Assembly (NCBI GenBank): GCA_036277115.1
Contig: DASUNM010000027.1
Coordinates: 372,001-436,000, forward strand
Reading direction: 5' to 3'
DNA length: 64,000 nt
Source: Pyrinomonadaceae bacterium
GTDB taxonomy: Bacteria; Acidobacteriota; Blastocatellia; Pyrinomonadales; Pyrinomonadaceae
The translations under genes were made by a program, and so were the position numbers. Positions 18,179 to 30,889 of the stretch are shown piece by piece. Every line of letters begins with the position of its first letter. Position 1 is the stretch's first letter. The notes beneath the pieces are model-generated. The model did no database searches. It saw only the letters and a list, made by a program, of their open reading frames with translations, and had not been told where the DNA came from.

Positions 18179-19561
18179 ATGAGTTTCGAAGCGGATTCGA
18201 TCGTGGCTTTATCCACGCCGCCGGGGCGCGGTGGGATCGGTGTCATCCGCGTCAGCGGACCGGCCTCTTTGTCCATTCTTCGCCGCATGACGAATCCCGA
18301 GCTGGTCGATCCCGAGCCAAATTACCTCACGCTGCGAGACGTAGTCGATCCGTTTTCCCGTGAACCGTTGGACCACGCGCTCGTCTGCTTTTTTAAGGCG
18401 CCCCACTCATTCACCGGCGAAGACGTTGTTGAGTTTCATTGCCACGGCTCGCCTGTCTTGTTACGTCGAATCATCGACAGCATCCTCCAGCTCGATGCGC
18501 GTCTGGCAAACCCCGGCGAGTTTTCGTTGCGCGCGGTGATGAACGGCCGTTTACAACTAAGCCAGGCCGAAGCGATCCGCGATTTGATCGAAGCACAGAC
18601 CGACTCAGCTGCACAGCAGGCGACGCGACAATTGGCGGGCGAGATCTCACATCGCCTTCAACCGGCGAAAGAACAACTGCTCAAGATCATCGTGCGGCTG
18701 GAATCATCACTCGAGTTTGTCGAAGATGATCTGCCTAAACTTGAGAGACACGAGATCGAGCATGCACTCGAATCCTTACGCGCAGACCTCCAATCCCTGG
18801 CTCATACGTTTGCTCGCGGACAACTGCTTCGCGAGGGTTTGACGGTCGCTCTGGTGGGGCGGCCGAATGCCGGTAAGTCAAGTCTTTTCAATAGGTTACT
18901 GGGACGCGAACGGGCTATTGTCACGCCGATTCCTGGCACCACTCGCGACACGATCTCTGAGCCGATCGGTTTGGAAGGCGTCCCGGTCACCCTTGTCGAC
19001 ACGGCAGGAATTCGCGTGACGACTGAACAGATCGAATCGATCGGAGTTGATCGAACGCGGCGCGCCGCTGCTGATGCTGATTTGCTAATCGTGGTGATTG
19101 ACGGCTCGCAACGCACGAACGAAGAAGACGAGGCGGTGCTCGAACAGGCGGCGAGCAAGACTCACGTGATCGCTCTGAACAAGAGCGACCTGCCAACTTT
19201 TTCAAGCGGCTGGGTCCATGATCGACTGCAGACAAATGACGGGCCCACCCCCACCGTCTCGGTCTCAGCAACCACCGAAGCAGGTCTCTCGGATCTGCGC
19301 GCCGCGATCCTCAAGCCCTTCGCTAACGGCAACGGTGCCGGCGAGGGTTTGATGATCACTAACGCTCGGCATCACGATCTTCTGGTGCGAGCGATCAATT
19401 CGATTGCCTCATCTCAGGAACTCATTCGTAATGATGCGAGTGAAGAGATCGTTTTGATTGGTTTGCATAACGCATTAAGATTCATCGGTGAGATAACCGG
19501 AGAGACAACGACCGAGGATATGCTCGGCCAGATCTTCTCGACGTTTTGTATCGGCAAGTAA
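18179..19561 (+). CDS. mnmE: tRNA uridine-5-carboxymethylaminomethyl(34) synthesis GTPase MnmE
   Basis: This 460-residue protein is full-length for the family. The N-terminal tetrahydrofolate-binding domain starts [20 protein letters not shown]. The GTPase domain holds G1 GRPNAGKS (about 226), G2 GTTRDT, G3 DTAG and G4 NKSD, and the C-terminus is the catalytic CIGK box with its essential Cys. With MnmG it installs the (carboxymethyl)aminomethyl group on wobble U34 of tRNAs. The stop overlaps the open frame of mnmG, so the two are co-transcribed. Confidence 0.97.
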   Translation: MSFEADSIVALSTPPGRGGIGVIRVSGPASLSILRRMTNPELVDPEPNYLTLRDVVDPFSREPLDHALVCFFKAPHSFTGEDVVEFHCHGSPVLLRRIIDSILQLDARLANPGEFSLRAVMNGRLQLSQAEAIRDLIEAQTDSAAQQATRQLAGEISHRLQPAKEQLLKIIVRLESSLEFVEDDLPKLERHEIEHALESLRADLQSLAHTFARGQLLREGLTVALVGRPNAGKSSLFNRLLGRERAIVTPIPGTTRDTISEPIGLEGVPVTLVDTAGIRVTTEQIESIGVDRTRRAAADADLLIVVIDGSQRTNEEDEAVLEQAASKTHVIALNKSDLPTFSSGWVHDRLQTNDGPTPTVSVSATTEAGLSDLRAAILKPFANGNGAGEGLMITNARHHDLLVRAINSIASSQELIRNDASEEIVLIGLHNALRFIGEITGETTTEDMLGQIFSTFCIGK

Positions 19562-19581
19562 GCGCGTGTGATTTTTCGGAA

Positions 19582-21474
19582 ATGATCTTCGACGAAGCTT
19601 TTGATGTGATCGTGATTGGCGCCGGGCATGCCGGCTGCGAAGCTGCGTCCGCCGCGGCGCGGCTGGGCGCGAACACTGCGCTCCTGACGCTGAACCTCGA
19701 TCTGATCGGACAGATGTCGTGCAATCCCGCGATCGGCGGAATCGGCAAGGGACATCTAGTTCGAGAGATCGATGCCCTCGGCGGAATCATGGCACGCGTC
19801 ATCGATCGAACCGGCATTCAATTCCGTCTGCTGAATCGTTCCCGTGGGCCGGCGGTCCAGGCGCCCCGTGCACAAGCTGATCGAACTCTGTATCGAGTCG
19901 AAATGCGACGCACGCTCGAGGCGACCCCCAACCTTAGTCTCAGACAGGGGCTGGTAACCGATCTACTCGTGGTCGCAGATCGAATCTGCGGGGTTGAACT
20001 GCAGGACGCGCGAAGGCTGGGAGCTAAGTCAGTAATCGTCGCGACCGGCACCTTCCTGAACGGCAAGATTCACACTGGGCGCAAGACCTATGCAGGCGGA
20101 CGCACCGGCGAGCCTGCATCGACCGAATTGCCTGCTGCACTGCGACGTCTCGGATTTCCGGTTGGAAGACTCAAAACCGGAACGCCGCCCCGAATCGATG
20201 GCCGCACCATCGAGTGGGACGCGTTTGAACCCCAACCGCCCGATGAACGGCCGGTCCCCTTTTCGTTTTCGACTGACGAAATCGAACAGGTACAGCTTAA
20301 TTGCTATCTGGCTTATACGAACCAGGATCTGCATGAGAAGATTCGCGCGAACCTGCACGAATCCCCTCTCTACTCGGGCGCCATCCAAGGGGTAGGTCCG
20401 CGGTATTGTCCGTCCATCGAAGATAAGGTCGTAAAGTTTCCCGAGAAGACGCGTCATCAATTGTTCGTGGAGCCAGAAGGCTTCAATACGAACGAGGTTT
20501 ATTTGAACGGGCTCTCGACTTCTCTGCCGGCACAGCTTCAGCAAGAGATGGTCAACCTGATTCCGGGCATGGACGAGGCGCAGATCATTCGCCCCGGCTA
20601 CGCCATCGAATATGACTTCGTTGACCCGAGAGAGCTTTCCCCTTTCCTGGAGACCGCTCGGGTTAAGGGACTCTTTTTGGCCGGGCAGATTAACGGTACG
20701 ACTGGATACGAAGAGGCAGCCTGCCAGGGACTGATCGCCGGAATAAACGCGGGGTTGGCGGCCACCGGTCGCCCACTATTCCGCGTGCAGCGGGAAGAAT
20801 CATACATCGGCGTCTTGATTGATGACTTGATAACCCAGGGTGTCGACGAGCCATACCGGATGTTCACGTCACGGTCTGAGCACCGGCTCGCTTTGCGCCA
20901 TGACAACGCGGACGCGCGGTTGGAACCCAAAGGTCGCGAGTTGGGCTTGGTCGGAGATAGCGAGTGGGAGCGATTCAACCAGAGGCGCGACGGGCTGGCG
21001 AAAGCGCGCGAACTACTGGCAGCGACAAAACTCCGTCGCACAGATCCAGCGTACCTGGAGATGTCCAGATTGACGGGACAGGACCTGGGCGACTCGATCA
21101 CACTCACACAGCTCGCGCTCAGGCCCAACATCACCCGGGACCAGATCGTCGAGCTGCTCCCTGCGTCTGAGCGGGCAGCCGTTCGGCCTCGCGATGTGGA
21201 AACGGCGCTCGCCGATTACCTGTACGCCGGTTATCTCGACTCGCAGAACAACGCGTCGCGTCGACTGCGTCAGCATGATGCGCTGTCAATTCCGGAGAGT
21301 CTTTCCTTCCAGGCAGTAGGGAGCCTATCGCACGAGATGATCGAGCGGCTTGAACGCATGCGGCCCCGCAACTTTGGCGACGCGCGAAAAATTCCCGGCC
21401 TAACACCGGCAGCACTGTCTAACCTTCTTGTCTATCTCACCGCGGCGCAGCAGGCCAAAGCAATCACACACTAG
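19582..21474 (+). CDS. mnmG: tRNA uridine-5-carboxymethylaminomethyl(34) synthesis enzyme MnmG
   Basis: The frame is open from 19546 inside mnmE, but ATG 19582 begins the family-typical N-terminus just before [15 protein letters not shown] (FAD-binding GxGxxG). Further signatures are [23 protein letters not shown], the Cys-containing NCYLAYTN region, a redox-site region [32 protein letters not shown] and a helical C-terminal MnmE-binding domain ending QAKAITH. At about 630 residues it is complete. It works as an alpha2beta2 complex with MnmE. Confidence 0.97.
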   Translation: MIFDEAFDVIVIGAGHAGCEAASAAARLGANTALLTLNLDLIGQMSCNPAIGGIGKGHLVREIDALGGIMARVIDRTGIQFRLLNRSRGPAVQAPRAQADRTLYRVEMRRTLEATPNLSLRQGLVTDLLVVADRICGVELQDARRLGAKSVIVATGTFLNGKIHTGRKTYAGGRTGEPASTELPAALRRLGFPVGRLKTGTPPRIDGRTIEWDAFEPQPPDERPVPFSFSTDEIEQVQLNCYLAYTNQDLHEKIRANLHESPLYSGAIQGVGPRYCPSIEDKVVKFPEKTRHQLFVEPEGFNTNEVYLNGLSTSLPAQLQQEMVNLIPGMDEAQIIRPGYAIEYDFVDPRELSPFLETARVKGLFLAGQINGTTGYEEAACQGLIAGINAGLAATGRPLFRVQREESYIGVLIDDLITQGVDEPYRMFTSRSEHRLALRHDNADARLEPKGRELGLVGDSEWERFNQRRDGLAKARELLAATKLRRTDPAYLEMSRLTGQDLGDSITLTQLALRPNITRDQIVELLPASERAAVRPRDVETALADYLYAGYLDSQNNASRRLRQHDALSIPESLSFQAVGSLSHEMIERLERMRPRNFGDARKIPGLTPAALSNLLVYLTAAQQAKAITH

Positions 21475-21485
21475 CATTTACGTTG

Positions 21486-21501
21486 CGTTTCACGTGTAAC
21501 G
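21486..21501 (+). other. parS site 1 (ParB-binding centromere)
   Basis: CGTTTCACGTGTAACG matches the parS consensus TGTTTCACGTGAAACA at 13 of 16 positions, with a central CACGTG at 21491-21496. It lies in the mnmG-parA spacer. Confidence 0.88.
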
Positions 21502-21521
21502 AGCTGGGACCTGAGCCAGAC

Positions 21522-21537
21522 CGTTACACGTGAAACA
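21522..21537 (+). other. parS site 2, inverted relative to site 1
   Basis: CGTTACACGTGAAACA has its CACGTG core at 21527-21532. Its reverse complement, TGTTTCACGTGTAACG, is almost identical to site 1, so the two sites form a 36-bp-spaced inverted pair just before parA. Confidence 0.9.
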
Positions 21538-21563
21538 GCCTATTCAGCAACCTTGTCGTGTGT

Positions 21564-21578
21564 TAAGGTGTCACCTTA
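21564..21578. promoter_or_regulatory. Perfect inverted repeat in the parA promoter region
   Basis: TAAGGTG-T-CACCTTA is an exact 7-1-7 palindrome 26 bp before the parA start. It falls between a possible TTGTCG (21553) and TTACAT (21576) promoter pair. An operator function is inferred from position only. Confidence 0.45.
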
Positions 21579-21603
21579 CATTTGTCGGCGAGCGGTAGTT
21601 TGA

Positions 21604-22422
21604 ATGGGTAAAACACTTGCCATAGCTAACCAGAAGGGCGGGGTCGGAAAAACGACCACCGCTATTAACCTGGCTGCTGGCCTGGCAAAGGCCGGTAAGC
21701 GCACGCTATTGGTCGATGTCGATCCGCAGGCGAATGCGACGTCCGGTCTGGGAATCGCCCGAGAATCTATCCATCGCAATGTCTATCACGCGCTAATCCT
21801 TGGCGACGAACTCCGGGGTCTCATCGTTAAAACTGATTTTGAGGTTGACCTGGTTCCTTCGGACCGCAACCTCGCGGGCGCCGAAGTCGAGATAATTGAA
21901 CTCCCAGAGCGCGAGTACCTTTTGGCAAAGTCGCTCGAACCGATCAAGAGTGACTACGATTACATCCTGCTTGATTGTCCGCCGGCGCTAAACCTTCTCA
22001 CCGTCAATGCCCTGGCGGCGGCCGATTCCCTCCTGGTTCCGATTCAGTGTGAATACTATGCGCTTGAAGGCGTCACCGCCCTTTTCAACACGCTGACCTC
22101 AATTCGGCGAGCGGTGAACCCAACCCTGAAGATCGAGGGGCTCCTCCTCACGATGTACGACGACCGAATCAAACTTTCCTCGGCCGTGGCCGCTGACCTT
22201 AGGAGCTTCTACGGCAATCTCGTTTTGGAGACCATTATTCCCAGGAACGTTCGTTTGGCCGAAGCGCCCAGTCATGGTATGCCGGTGATTCACTACGACC
22301 CGCGCTCCCGCGGCGCCGAAAGCTATTTGCAGTTGACACAGGAGGTTCTAACGCATGAACAGGAAACCGTTGGGGAGGGGCCTGAGCGCCCTGATTTCCA
22401 CAGCGCCGTCGCCGCAGGATAA
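21604..22422 (+). CDS. parA: Chromosome-partitioning ATPase ParA (Soj)
   Basis: This 272-residue protein has a deviant Walker A QKGGVGKTTTA (signature Lys11, catalytic Lys16) at the extreme N-terminus. It also has DVDPQANATSG, Walker B-like YILLDCPPALNLLTVNAL, and the C-terminal PRNVRLAEAPSHGMPVIHYD motif. It lacks an N-terminal HTH and so is the short Soj type. It forms ATP dimers on nucleoid DNA and moves ParB-parS complexes to segregate origins. The last 22 codons overlap the start of parB. The two parS sites are directly upstream. Confidence 0.96.
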   Translation: MGKTLAIANQKGGVGKTTTAINLAAGLAKAGKRTLLVDVDPQANATSGLGIARESIHRNVYHALILGDELRGLIVKTDFEVDLVPSDRNLAGAEVEIIELPEREYLLAKSLEPIKSDYDYILLDCPPALNLLTVNALAAADSLLVPIQCEYYALEGVTALFNTLTSIRRAVNPTLKIEGLLLTMYDDRIKLSSAVAADLRSFYGNLVLETIIPRNVRLAEAPSHGMPVIHYDPRSRGAESYLQLTQEVLTHEQETVGEGPERPDFHSAVAAG

Positions 22423-23242
22423 CGAGGAACTTCGCGAGATTGAGATCGATCTGATCACGCCGGGTGAACAGCAACCCCGGACCAGCTTCGACGAGGCTAA
22501 ACTCCAGGAGTTGGCCCAATCAATCCGTGTCAGCGGCATCATCCAGCCGCTCCTCGTAAGAAGGCGCGGCGGCCGGTTCGAGTTAGTGGCTGGCGAAAGA
22601 CGATGGAGAGCTGCTCAACTTGCCGGCCTCAGCCGCGTCCCGGCGATTGTTCGCGAGATAGCGGATGAGAACCTCCTGGAACTGGCTCTAATCGAGAATA
22701 TCCAGCGCCAGGAACTGAATGCGATCGAGGAAGCGAATGCTTATAAGAGACTGATTGAGTCGCTCGGACTAACACAAGAGGAAGTTGCAAGTCGTGTCGG
22801 CAGGGACCGAACCTTTATCACGAATTACCTTCGCATCCTCAAACTCCCAACCGAAATTCAGTCGCTTCTCGAGCAGGAAAAACTGACATTCGGACACGCA
22901 CGCGCCCTCCTTGGAGTTTCGGATCCTCATCTTCAACGCCGCTTCGCTCAGAGGATATGTAAGAACAACTGGTCGGTGAGAGAGACGGAAAGTCGAATCA
23001 GAAACTTAACCAGGCAGGAAAAGCCATCTTCGACACCTCCACCGCAACTTGCCGATCCGAATGTGCGCGCCGCCGAGGCAAAGCTACGAAGGCGCTTGGG
23101 AACGCAGGTGAGGATCGTCGCCGCCAAGACCGGGGCCGCCGGTCGAATCGAGATCGAGTTCTACAGTGCGGAAGATTTGAATCGGCTTTACGACCTTCTT
23201 GTCTCGTCCGAACAATCGCTTGCGACGACCGCTTTTGGGTAG
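22355..23242 (+). CDS. parB: Chromosome-partitioning protein ParB (Spo0J), CTPase clamp
   Basis: This 295-residue protein has the N-terminus KPLGRGLSALI, a CTP-binding/ParB-N fold with GERRWRAAQLAGL (box I) and ENIQRQELNAIEEA (box II), an HTH for parS at about 140-160 (TQEEVASRVGRDRTFITN) and a C-terminal dimerisation domain after a Pro-rich linker. The start is fixed by AGGAGG at 22340-22345, 9 nt before ATG 22355, inside the parA coding region (68-nt overlap in another frame). This implies translational coupling. Confidence 0.96.
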   Translation: MNRKPLGRGLSALISTAPSPQDNEELREIEIDLITPGEQQPRTSFDEAKLQELAQSIRVSGIIQPLLVRRRGGRFELVAGERRWRAAQLAGLSRVPAIVREIADENLLELALIENIQRQELNAIEEANAYKRLIESLGLTQEEVASRVGRDRTFITNYLRILKLPTEIQSLLEQEKLTFGHARALLGVSDPHLQRRFAQRICKNNWSVRETESRIRNLTRQEKPSSTPPPQLADPNVRAAEAKLRRRLGTQVRIVAAKTGAAGRIEIEFYSAEDLNRLYDLLVSSEQSLATTAFG

Positions 23243-23559
23243 CGCTTTATAGTATGCGTTGTATTAGAAAGTACAATCAGTCTGCCCCGCTCACTACACG
23301 GATAAAAGCCCCAATCGGGACTGCGCGAGCCCTTGGGCCCAAACCACAAAAAGAATAAGGATCGCGCCCGCGCGAACCTTTCTCCGGTTCGGATTTATCG
23401 TGGCGAATTGAGCCCCCAGAAGCGCGGTGAAAGTTCCTGTCTGTTTTCCTTGCCTCAACTTTTCGCGCTGTGTTAGGTTCGCCCTTCGAAACATTGACCG
23501 CACGACTTAGCCCCTCAAGTCACTATTGTTGTACTAAGTAGTGCTTGTTATTTCCCTTC
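23243..23559. other. parB-dnaA spacer without a convincing gene
   Basis: This 317-bp stretch has no terminator. A 70-codon minus-strand frame at 23294-23503 has a GTG start, no ribosome-binding site and no recognisable family, and is not accepted. AT-rich segments near 23240-23275 and 23520-23550 could hold the dnaA promoter. No good DnaA box was found, which points to the dnaA-dnaN spacer as the origin. Confidence 0.6.
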
Positions 23560-24945
23560 ATGTATACAGGACATCAAGACGCCCAGTGGCGACCATTTTT
23601 CCAGGCAGTTGAGCGCAGGTTAGGTGAACAAGCATTCGAGACTTGGTTCCGTCCCTTGCGCCTGCAGCGGAACGGTGACGACAGGGTCCTCCAAATTGCG
23701 GCTCCGAACGACGTGGTGCGCGACTGGATACTCGCCAAGTATGCTGACACTCTCGAACAGTCGCTGAACGAGTCGCAGTTGGGAGCGCTGCGCATCGAAT
23801 GGGCAAGCGACCCTAAGACGACCGCTACTGTCACCCCAGAGTCAGCGTCCGCGGGATCGATTCAACAGACTATTAGTCGGCAGCTCGCCCCGCCAACCGA
23901 GGATTTTTTTCCGGAAGCCGGCAACCTCAACGAGAAATACACTTTTCCAAATTTCGTGGTCGCATCGTGCAATCGGCTCGCCCATGCTGCCGCGATGGCT
24001 ATTGCCGACGCTCCCGGGAAAACGTACAACCCGCTTTATGTGTACGGCGGCGTTGGTCTCGGCAAGACGCACTTGATCCAGGCGGCCGGTCACGCGATCC
24101 GCGCTGCCAATCCCAATCTGAGGATTGCTTATCTTTCGCTTGAGCGGTTCATGAACGAGTTGATCAGCGCGATCCGTTACGGCTACGACAAGACGAATGC
24201 GTTTCGCGAGCGATATCGCAGTATTGATGTCCTGCTAATCGACGATGTGCAATTCATCGCCGGAAAAGAGCGGACGCAGGAAGAATTTTTTCACACCTTC
24301 AATGCGCTGTACGATCGCCAGAAGCAAATTGTGCTTACGTCAGATTGTCCGCCTCGAGATATTCCGGAAATCGAGGAGCGCCTGCATTCGCGATTTGAGT
24401 GGGGTCTGATCGCTGACATTGAGCCGCCTGATCTGGAAACCAAAGTTGTAATCATCAAACGCAAAGCAGAAGCGCATCGCGTCAATCTGCCGGACGACGT
24501 TGCGCTGCTACTGGCGCGGCGCAGCAAGCACAACATCCGCGAACTCGAAGGCTCGTTGATCCGTCTACTCGCGATGTCATCGCTTCGTGGTGTTCCGCTG
24601 ACGAAGACTCTGGCCGAGGAGTCGTTCCGCGGCGTCTCAAATCAACCGATTGAACATGAAGTATCGATCGTTCGAATTCAACAGCTGGTGGCGCAGCACT
24701 ACAAAATCGATGTGGAAAACCTGAAGGCTCGTTCGAATGTCCGTCACGTCTTATTGCCGCGACAGGTTGCCATGTATTTGTGCAAGCGGTTGGCGAAGAA
24801 AAGTTATCCCGAGATCGCCAAGCACTTCGGCGGCAAGCACCACACGACTGTGATTCACTCTGTGGAAAAGATCGAGAAAGAGATGAATTCAAATGGTGAC
24901 CTGGCTGCTACTTTGAACCGGCTGATCGAAGCTGTGAATGCTTAA
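23560..24945 (+). CDS. dnaA: Chromosomal replication initiator DnaA
   Basis: The 461-residue protein starts at ATG 23560; an in-frame TTG at 23545 is less likely, and neither has a clear Shine-Dalgarno. Domain I begins WRPFFQAVERRLGEQAFETWF. The AAA+ domain opens YTFPNFVVASCNRLAHAAA, with Walker A GGVGLGKTHL (about 163), Walker B LLIDDVQFI (about 225) and a C-terminal sensor region. Domain IV has the DNA-binding signature FGGKHHTTVIHSVEKIEKE. It binds DnaA boxes and melts the origin. Its candidate target lies immediately downstream. Confidence 0.97.
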   Translation: MYTGHQDAQWRPFFQAVERRLGEQAFETWFRPLRLQRNGDDRVLQIAAPNDVVRDWILAKYADTLEQSLNESQLGALRIEWASDPKTTATVTPESASAGSIQQTISRQLAPPTEDFFPEAGNLNEKYTFPNFVVASCNRLAHAAAMAIADAPGKTYNPLYVYGGVGLGKTHLIQAAGHAIRAANPNLRIAYLSLERFMNELISAIRYGYDKTNAFRERYRSIDVLLIDDVQFIAGKERTQEEFFHTFNALYDRQKQIVLTSDCPPRDIPEIEERLHSRFEWGLIADIEPPDLETKVVIIKRKAEAHRVNLPDDVALLLARRSKHNIRELEGSLIRLLAMSSLRGVPLTKTLAEESFRGVSNQPIEHEVSIVRIQQLVAQHYKIDVENLKARSNVRHVLLPRQVAMYLCKRLAKKSYPEIAKHFGGKHHTTVIHSVEKIEKEMNSNGDLAATLNRLIEAVNA

Positions 24946-25178
24946 GCCGGATCACCACCGTTCTTCACACTGCGGCTGACAGCAAAAGACGAATGATGGA
25001 TCAGTAATTACCGATGTGGACGACTGAAGCTATGACGAGTTGCACAGTTTCACATGGTCTTACTACTACTACTATCTTTACGTTCTCAATAGATCTTAAT
25101 GTAAGTAGAAGAACGGTTCTGAACTTCTACAGCGCTGTGATATAAAGCAGCAAAAGTTTTAAAACCGAGGAGCAACAG
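24946..25178 (+). other. oriC: Candidate replication origin (oriC) in the dnaA-dnaN spacer
   Basis: This 233-bp spacer holds a DnaA-box-like TTCTTCACA at 24961-24969 (one mismatch to TTATNCACA) and TGTGGACGA at 25015-25023 (7 of 9 in reverse orientation). A weaker AGTTTCACA lies at 25046-25054. The triplet run TTACTACTACTACTATC at 25060-25076 and an AT-rich stretch to about 25105 follow. The order box, spacer, DnaA-trio, AT-rich DNA fits a basal origin-unwinding region. No perfect DnaA box is present, so the call rests on arrangement and location. Confidence 0.75.
25060..25076 (+). other. DnaA-trio run
   Basis: The plus strand reads TTA followed by four CTA triplets; the complementary strand therefore carries 3'-GAT-5' repeats running away from the DnaA-box-like sites on the left. 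That is the polarity described for DnaA-trio elements that load DnaA on single-stranded DNA. Confidence 0.65.
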
Positions 25179-26288
25179 ATGCAATTCGTAATCGCGCGAA
25201 ATGCTTTACAAAAAGAATTGGCTTTTGTGCAGGGGATTGTGGAACGCAAGAACACGATTCCTGTGCTCGCAAACATTTTGATCGAGTCGGCCGGTGAAGA
25301 CGCTATTCGAATCAGTGGAACGGATCTCGATGTAACGATTCGCTGTGATGCTGACGCGCAGGAGATTTCCACACAAGGAGCGATCTGTGTTCCGGCGCGA
25401 AAACTGTTCGACATCGCCCGCTTGCTTCCCGACGCTCCGGTGAGTTTTCGCAAGGAAGAAAACGAATGGGTAACGGTCGAATGTGATCGATCAAAGTTCC
25501 GCTTGCCCGGTGTCTCCAAAGAGACTTTTCCTGAACTACCAGGTTTCAAATCCACACCTTTGAAGCTGCCTTCTTCCGTTATCAGGATGTTGATTGAGCG
25601 AACGATTTTCGCGATTACCCAGGAGGAAGGTCGCTACACACTCTCAGGCGCAAAATTCGAATTAGATAAGAAGAGTGTGAAGATGGTGACCACTGATGGT
25701 CATCGATTGGCGTATGTTTCCACCGAATCTGCAAACGGCAGCGGCGAAACCCTGGATGTGTTAATTCCGCGGAAAACATTGGCCGAATTGACGAAACTGA
25801 CGTCGGATTTCGACGGCGATATCAATCTCGGAGCCGATGAAAACCATGTGTATTTCCAGGTGGGCTCGCGTCTGTTGATTTCACGTTTGTTGTCGGGCCA
25901 GTTTCCCAATTACGAGATGGTGATGCCAAAGGGCAATGATCGGACGGCCACCTTCGACACGTTGGGTTTGAATCAGGCGATACGTCGCGTGGCGTTGATG
26001 GCTGACGATCGGTCGCACGCGATTCGAATGCATCTGGCGAAAGAGCAGTTACTAATCAGTTCGCAAAACGCCGAAGAAGGCGAAGCCCGGGAAACCCTGG
26101 CCACGAACTTCAGCGGAGATGAAACCGAGATTGGATTCAATGCTCAGTATCTGCAGGACTTTTTAAATGTGGTCGGTTCTGAGCAGGTGAACTTTGAATT
26201 CAAAGACGGGAATTCACAGGCGCAGCTTAGACCTGTGACTGAGGAAAAGTACGACTACCGCTACGTGGTCATGCCAATGCGACTGTGA
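25179..26288 (+). CDS. dnaN: DNA polymerase III beta subunit (sliding clamp)
   Basis: The 369-residue protein has the three-domain clamp length. The N-terminus MQFVIARNALQKELAFVQGI leads to NTIPVLANILIE, a conserved TDGHRLAY loop in domain II, GQFPNYEMVMPKGN, and the C-terminal VVMPMRL motif. GAGGAG at 25167-25172 precedes the ATG. It tethers replicative polymerase to DNA as a ring dimer. It sits 3' of the candidate oriC and 5' of recF, the classic dnaA-dnaN-recF-gyrB order, and is closed by its own terminator. Confidence 0.97.
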   Translation: MQFVIARNALQKELAFVQGIVERKNTIPVLANILIESAGEDAIRISGTDLDVTIRCDADAQEISTQGAICVPARKLFDIARLLPDAPVSFRKEENEWVTVECDRSKFRLPGVSKETFPELPGFKSTPLKLPSSVIRMLIERTIFAITQEEGRYTLSGAKFELDKKSVKMVTTDGHRLAYVSTESANGSGETLDVLIPRKTLAELTKLTSDFDGDINLGADENHVYFQVGSRLLISRLLSGQFPNYEMVMPKGNDRTATFDTLGLNQAIRRVALMADDRSHAIRMHLAKEQLLISSQNAEEGEARETLATNFSGDETEIGFNAQYLQDFLNVVGSEQVNFEFKDGNSQAQLRPVTEEKYDYRYVVMPMRL

Positions 26289-26309
26289 TCACAATCCCAA
26301 CTGATTTCT

Positions 26310-26341
26310 AAAAGGAGCGCTGTTAAAAGGCGCTCCTTTTT
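26310..26341 (+). terminator. Rho-independent terminator after dnaN
   Basis: AAAAGGAGCGC (26310-26320) pairs perfectly with GCGCTCCTTTT (26330-26340) around a 9-nt loop, and a T-run continues. It separates dnaN from recF-gyrB. Confidence 0.9.
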
Positions 26342-26414
26342 CTTTGGAGTCTCCGGCCTCTTGCACGTGGTTGAAAGCCCGTTCTCGTCAACGCGCCTAT
26401 GTTAAAATTCATCG

Positions 26415-30062
<3,648 letters not shown>

Positions 30063-30064
<2 letters not shown>

Positions 30065-30123
30065 GCAGTGAGCAGCGAGCAGTGAGCAGTGAGGTCAGTA
30101 CCACCTGCGGTAGCGGGTGGGTT
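30063..30123 (+). repeat. Heptamer tandem plus R2 repeat
   Basis: GAGCAGT/C is tandemly repeated four times (30063-30093) directly after the gyrB stop. It is followed by one copy of R2, GTCAGTACCACCTGCGGTAG plus GCGGGTGGGT (30094-30123), the family found in frame inside two genes further right. Confidence 0.75.
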
Positions 30124-30136
30124 CAAGACATTTAAG

Positions 30137-30165
30137 CGCGCGGCCTCGATGGCCGCGCGTCGTTC
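30137..30165 (+). terminator. Probable terminator after gyrB
   Basis: CGCGCGGCC (30137-30145) pairs with GGCCGCGCG (30151-30159) around TCGAT. The following tract (TCGTTCTTTCC) is only moderately T-rich. Confidence 0.6.
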
Positions 30166-30193
30166 TTTCCGCTTCAAGTGAGGACTCTTAGGT

Positions 30194-30889
30194 ATGAAAC
30201 GTCTGCTTTTTCTCTCGCTAACCCTTGTCTCAATTCTTGCCCTGACCGTGCTGATCGGAGCACAACCCAAACCAATTACGCGCACCGTAAAAGGTCAGGT
30301 GCTTACTTCTTCCGATATGCCGGCGGTAAAGATCGAGTTTGATAAATCCTTCCGGTACATCGGTAGTCAGAGTTTTGTGCTTTACGATGTGGCCAATGCC
30401 GAGCAGCACTTCTTTGTCGATGCTGACAAGGACGGCCGCATCAAGCGCTTCTACTGGGTGCAATTTGAAGGCTACCTGCCCAGCAACACTCATTCTTACA
30501 ATTACAAATCGCCGAAAGTCGTTAACGCCGGCGGCTTTGATTTCTTTGCCGACGCCAACGCGCGAAGTCTGACCGGCAATCTGGGACGCCCTGATTCCGA
30601 CGGCGCCCGCGCCCGCGCGTTTCTGTCCGCAAAGGGTTTCCGGCCGGCGGGCACAGAATTCCTTTCGCAGCGTCTGGTTCATCTGATTGACCAGGCAAAG
30701 CGCAACGAGCTCATGATCATTTACGTCGAAGATCTCACCGGGACGGGTCTGACTGCGGCCGACTTAAGTGAAGGCGGTTCGGCCCGCGCCCGCTGGCCGG
30801 AAATTTCCCAGGGGCTGCTGGACCGCGCGCTGAAAAACATGAAGGTGAATAAGTGGGCCGTTGCGTGGCGGGATTGGAGGGAACGTTGA
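30194..30889 (+). CDS. Exported protein of unknown function
   Basis: This 231-residue protein has a clear signal peptide (MKRLLFLSLTLVSILALTVL, cleavage near IGAQ). The mature part is a mixed alpha/beta domain: IEFDKSFRYIGSQSFVLYDV, AEQHFFVDADKDGRIKRFYW, then RLVHLIDQAKRNELMIIYVEDL and a C-terminal basic helix rich in Trp (KWAVAWRDWRER). No catalytic motif or known family was recognised. Confidence 0.7.
   Translation: MKRLLFLSLTLVSILALTVLIGAQPKPITRTVKGQVLTSSDMPAVKIEFDKSFRYIGSQSFVLYDVANAEQHFFVDADKDGRIKRFYWVQFEGYLPSNTHSYNYKSPKVVNAGGFDFFADANARSLTGNLGRPDSDGARARAFLSAKGFRPAGTEFLSQRLVHLIDQAKRNELMIIYVEDLTGTGLTAADLSEGGSARARWPEISQGLLDRALKNMKVNKWAVAWRDWRER

Noticed and set aside
23294-23503. 69-residue minus-strand frame in the parB-dnaA spacer, considered as a missing rpmH-like small gene
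   Set aside because: The translation does not match L34 or any small conserved protein, and the start is a GTG without a Shine-Dalgarno.
25060-25076. CTA triplet run considered as a plain microsatellite
   Set aside because: Its polarity and place next to DnaA-box-like sites in the dnaA-dnaN spacer fit DnaA-trios better, though a microsatellite cannot be fully excluded.
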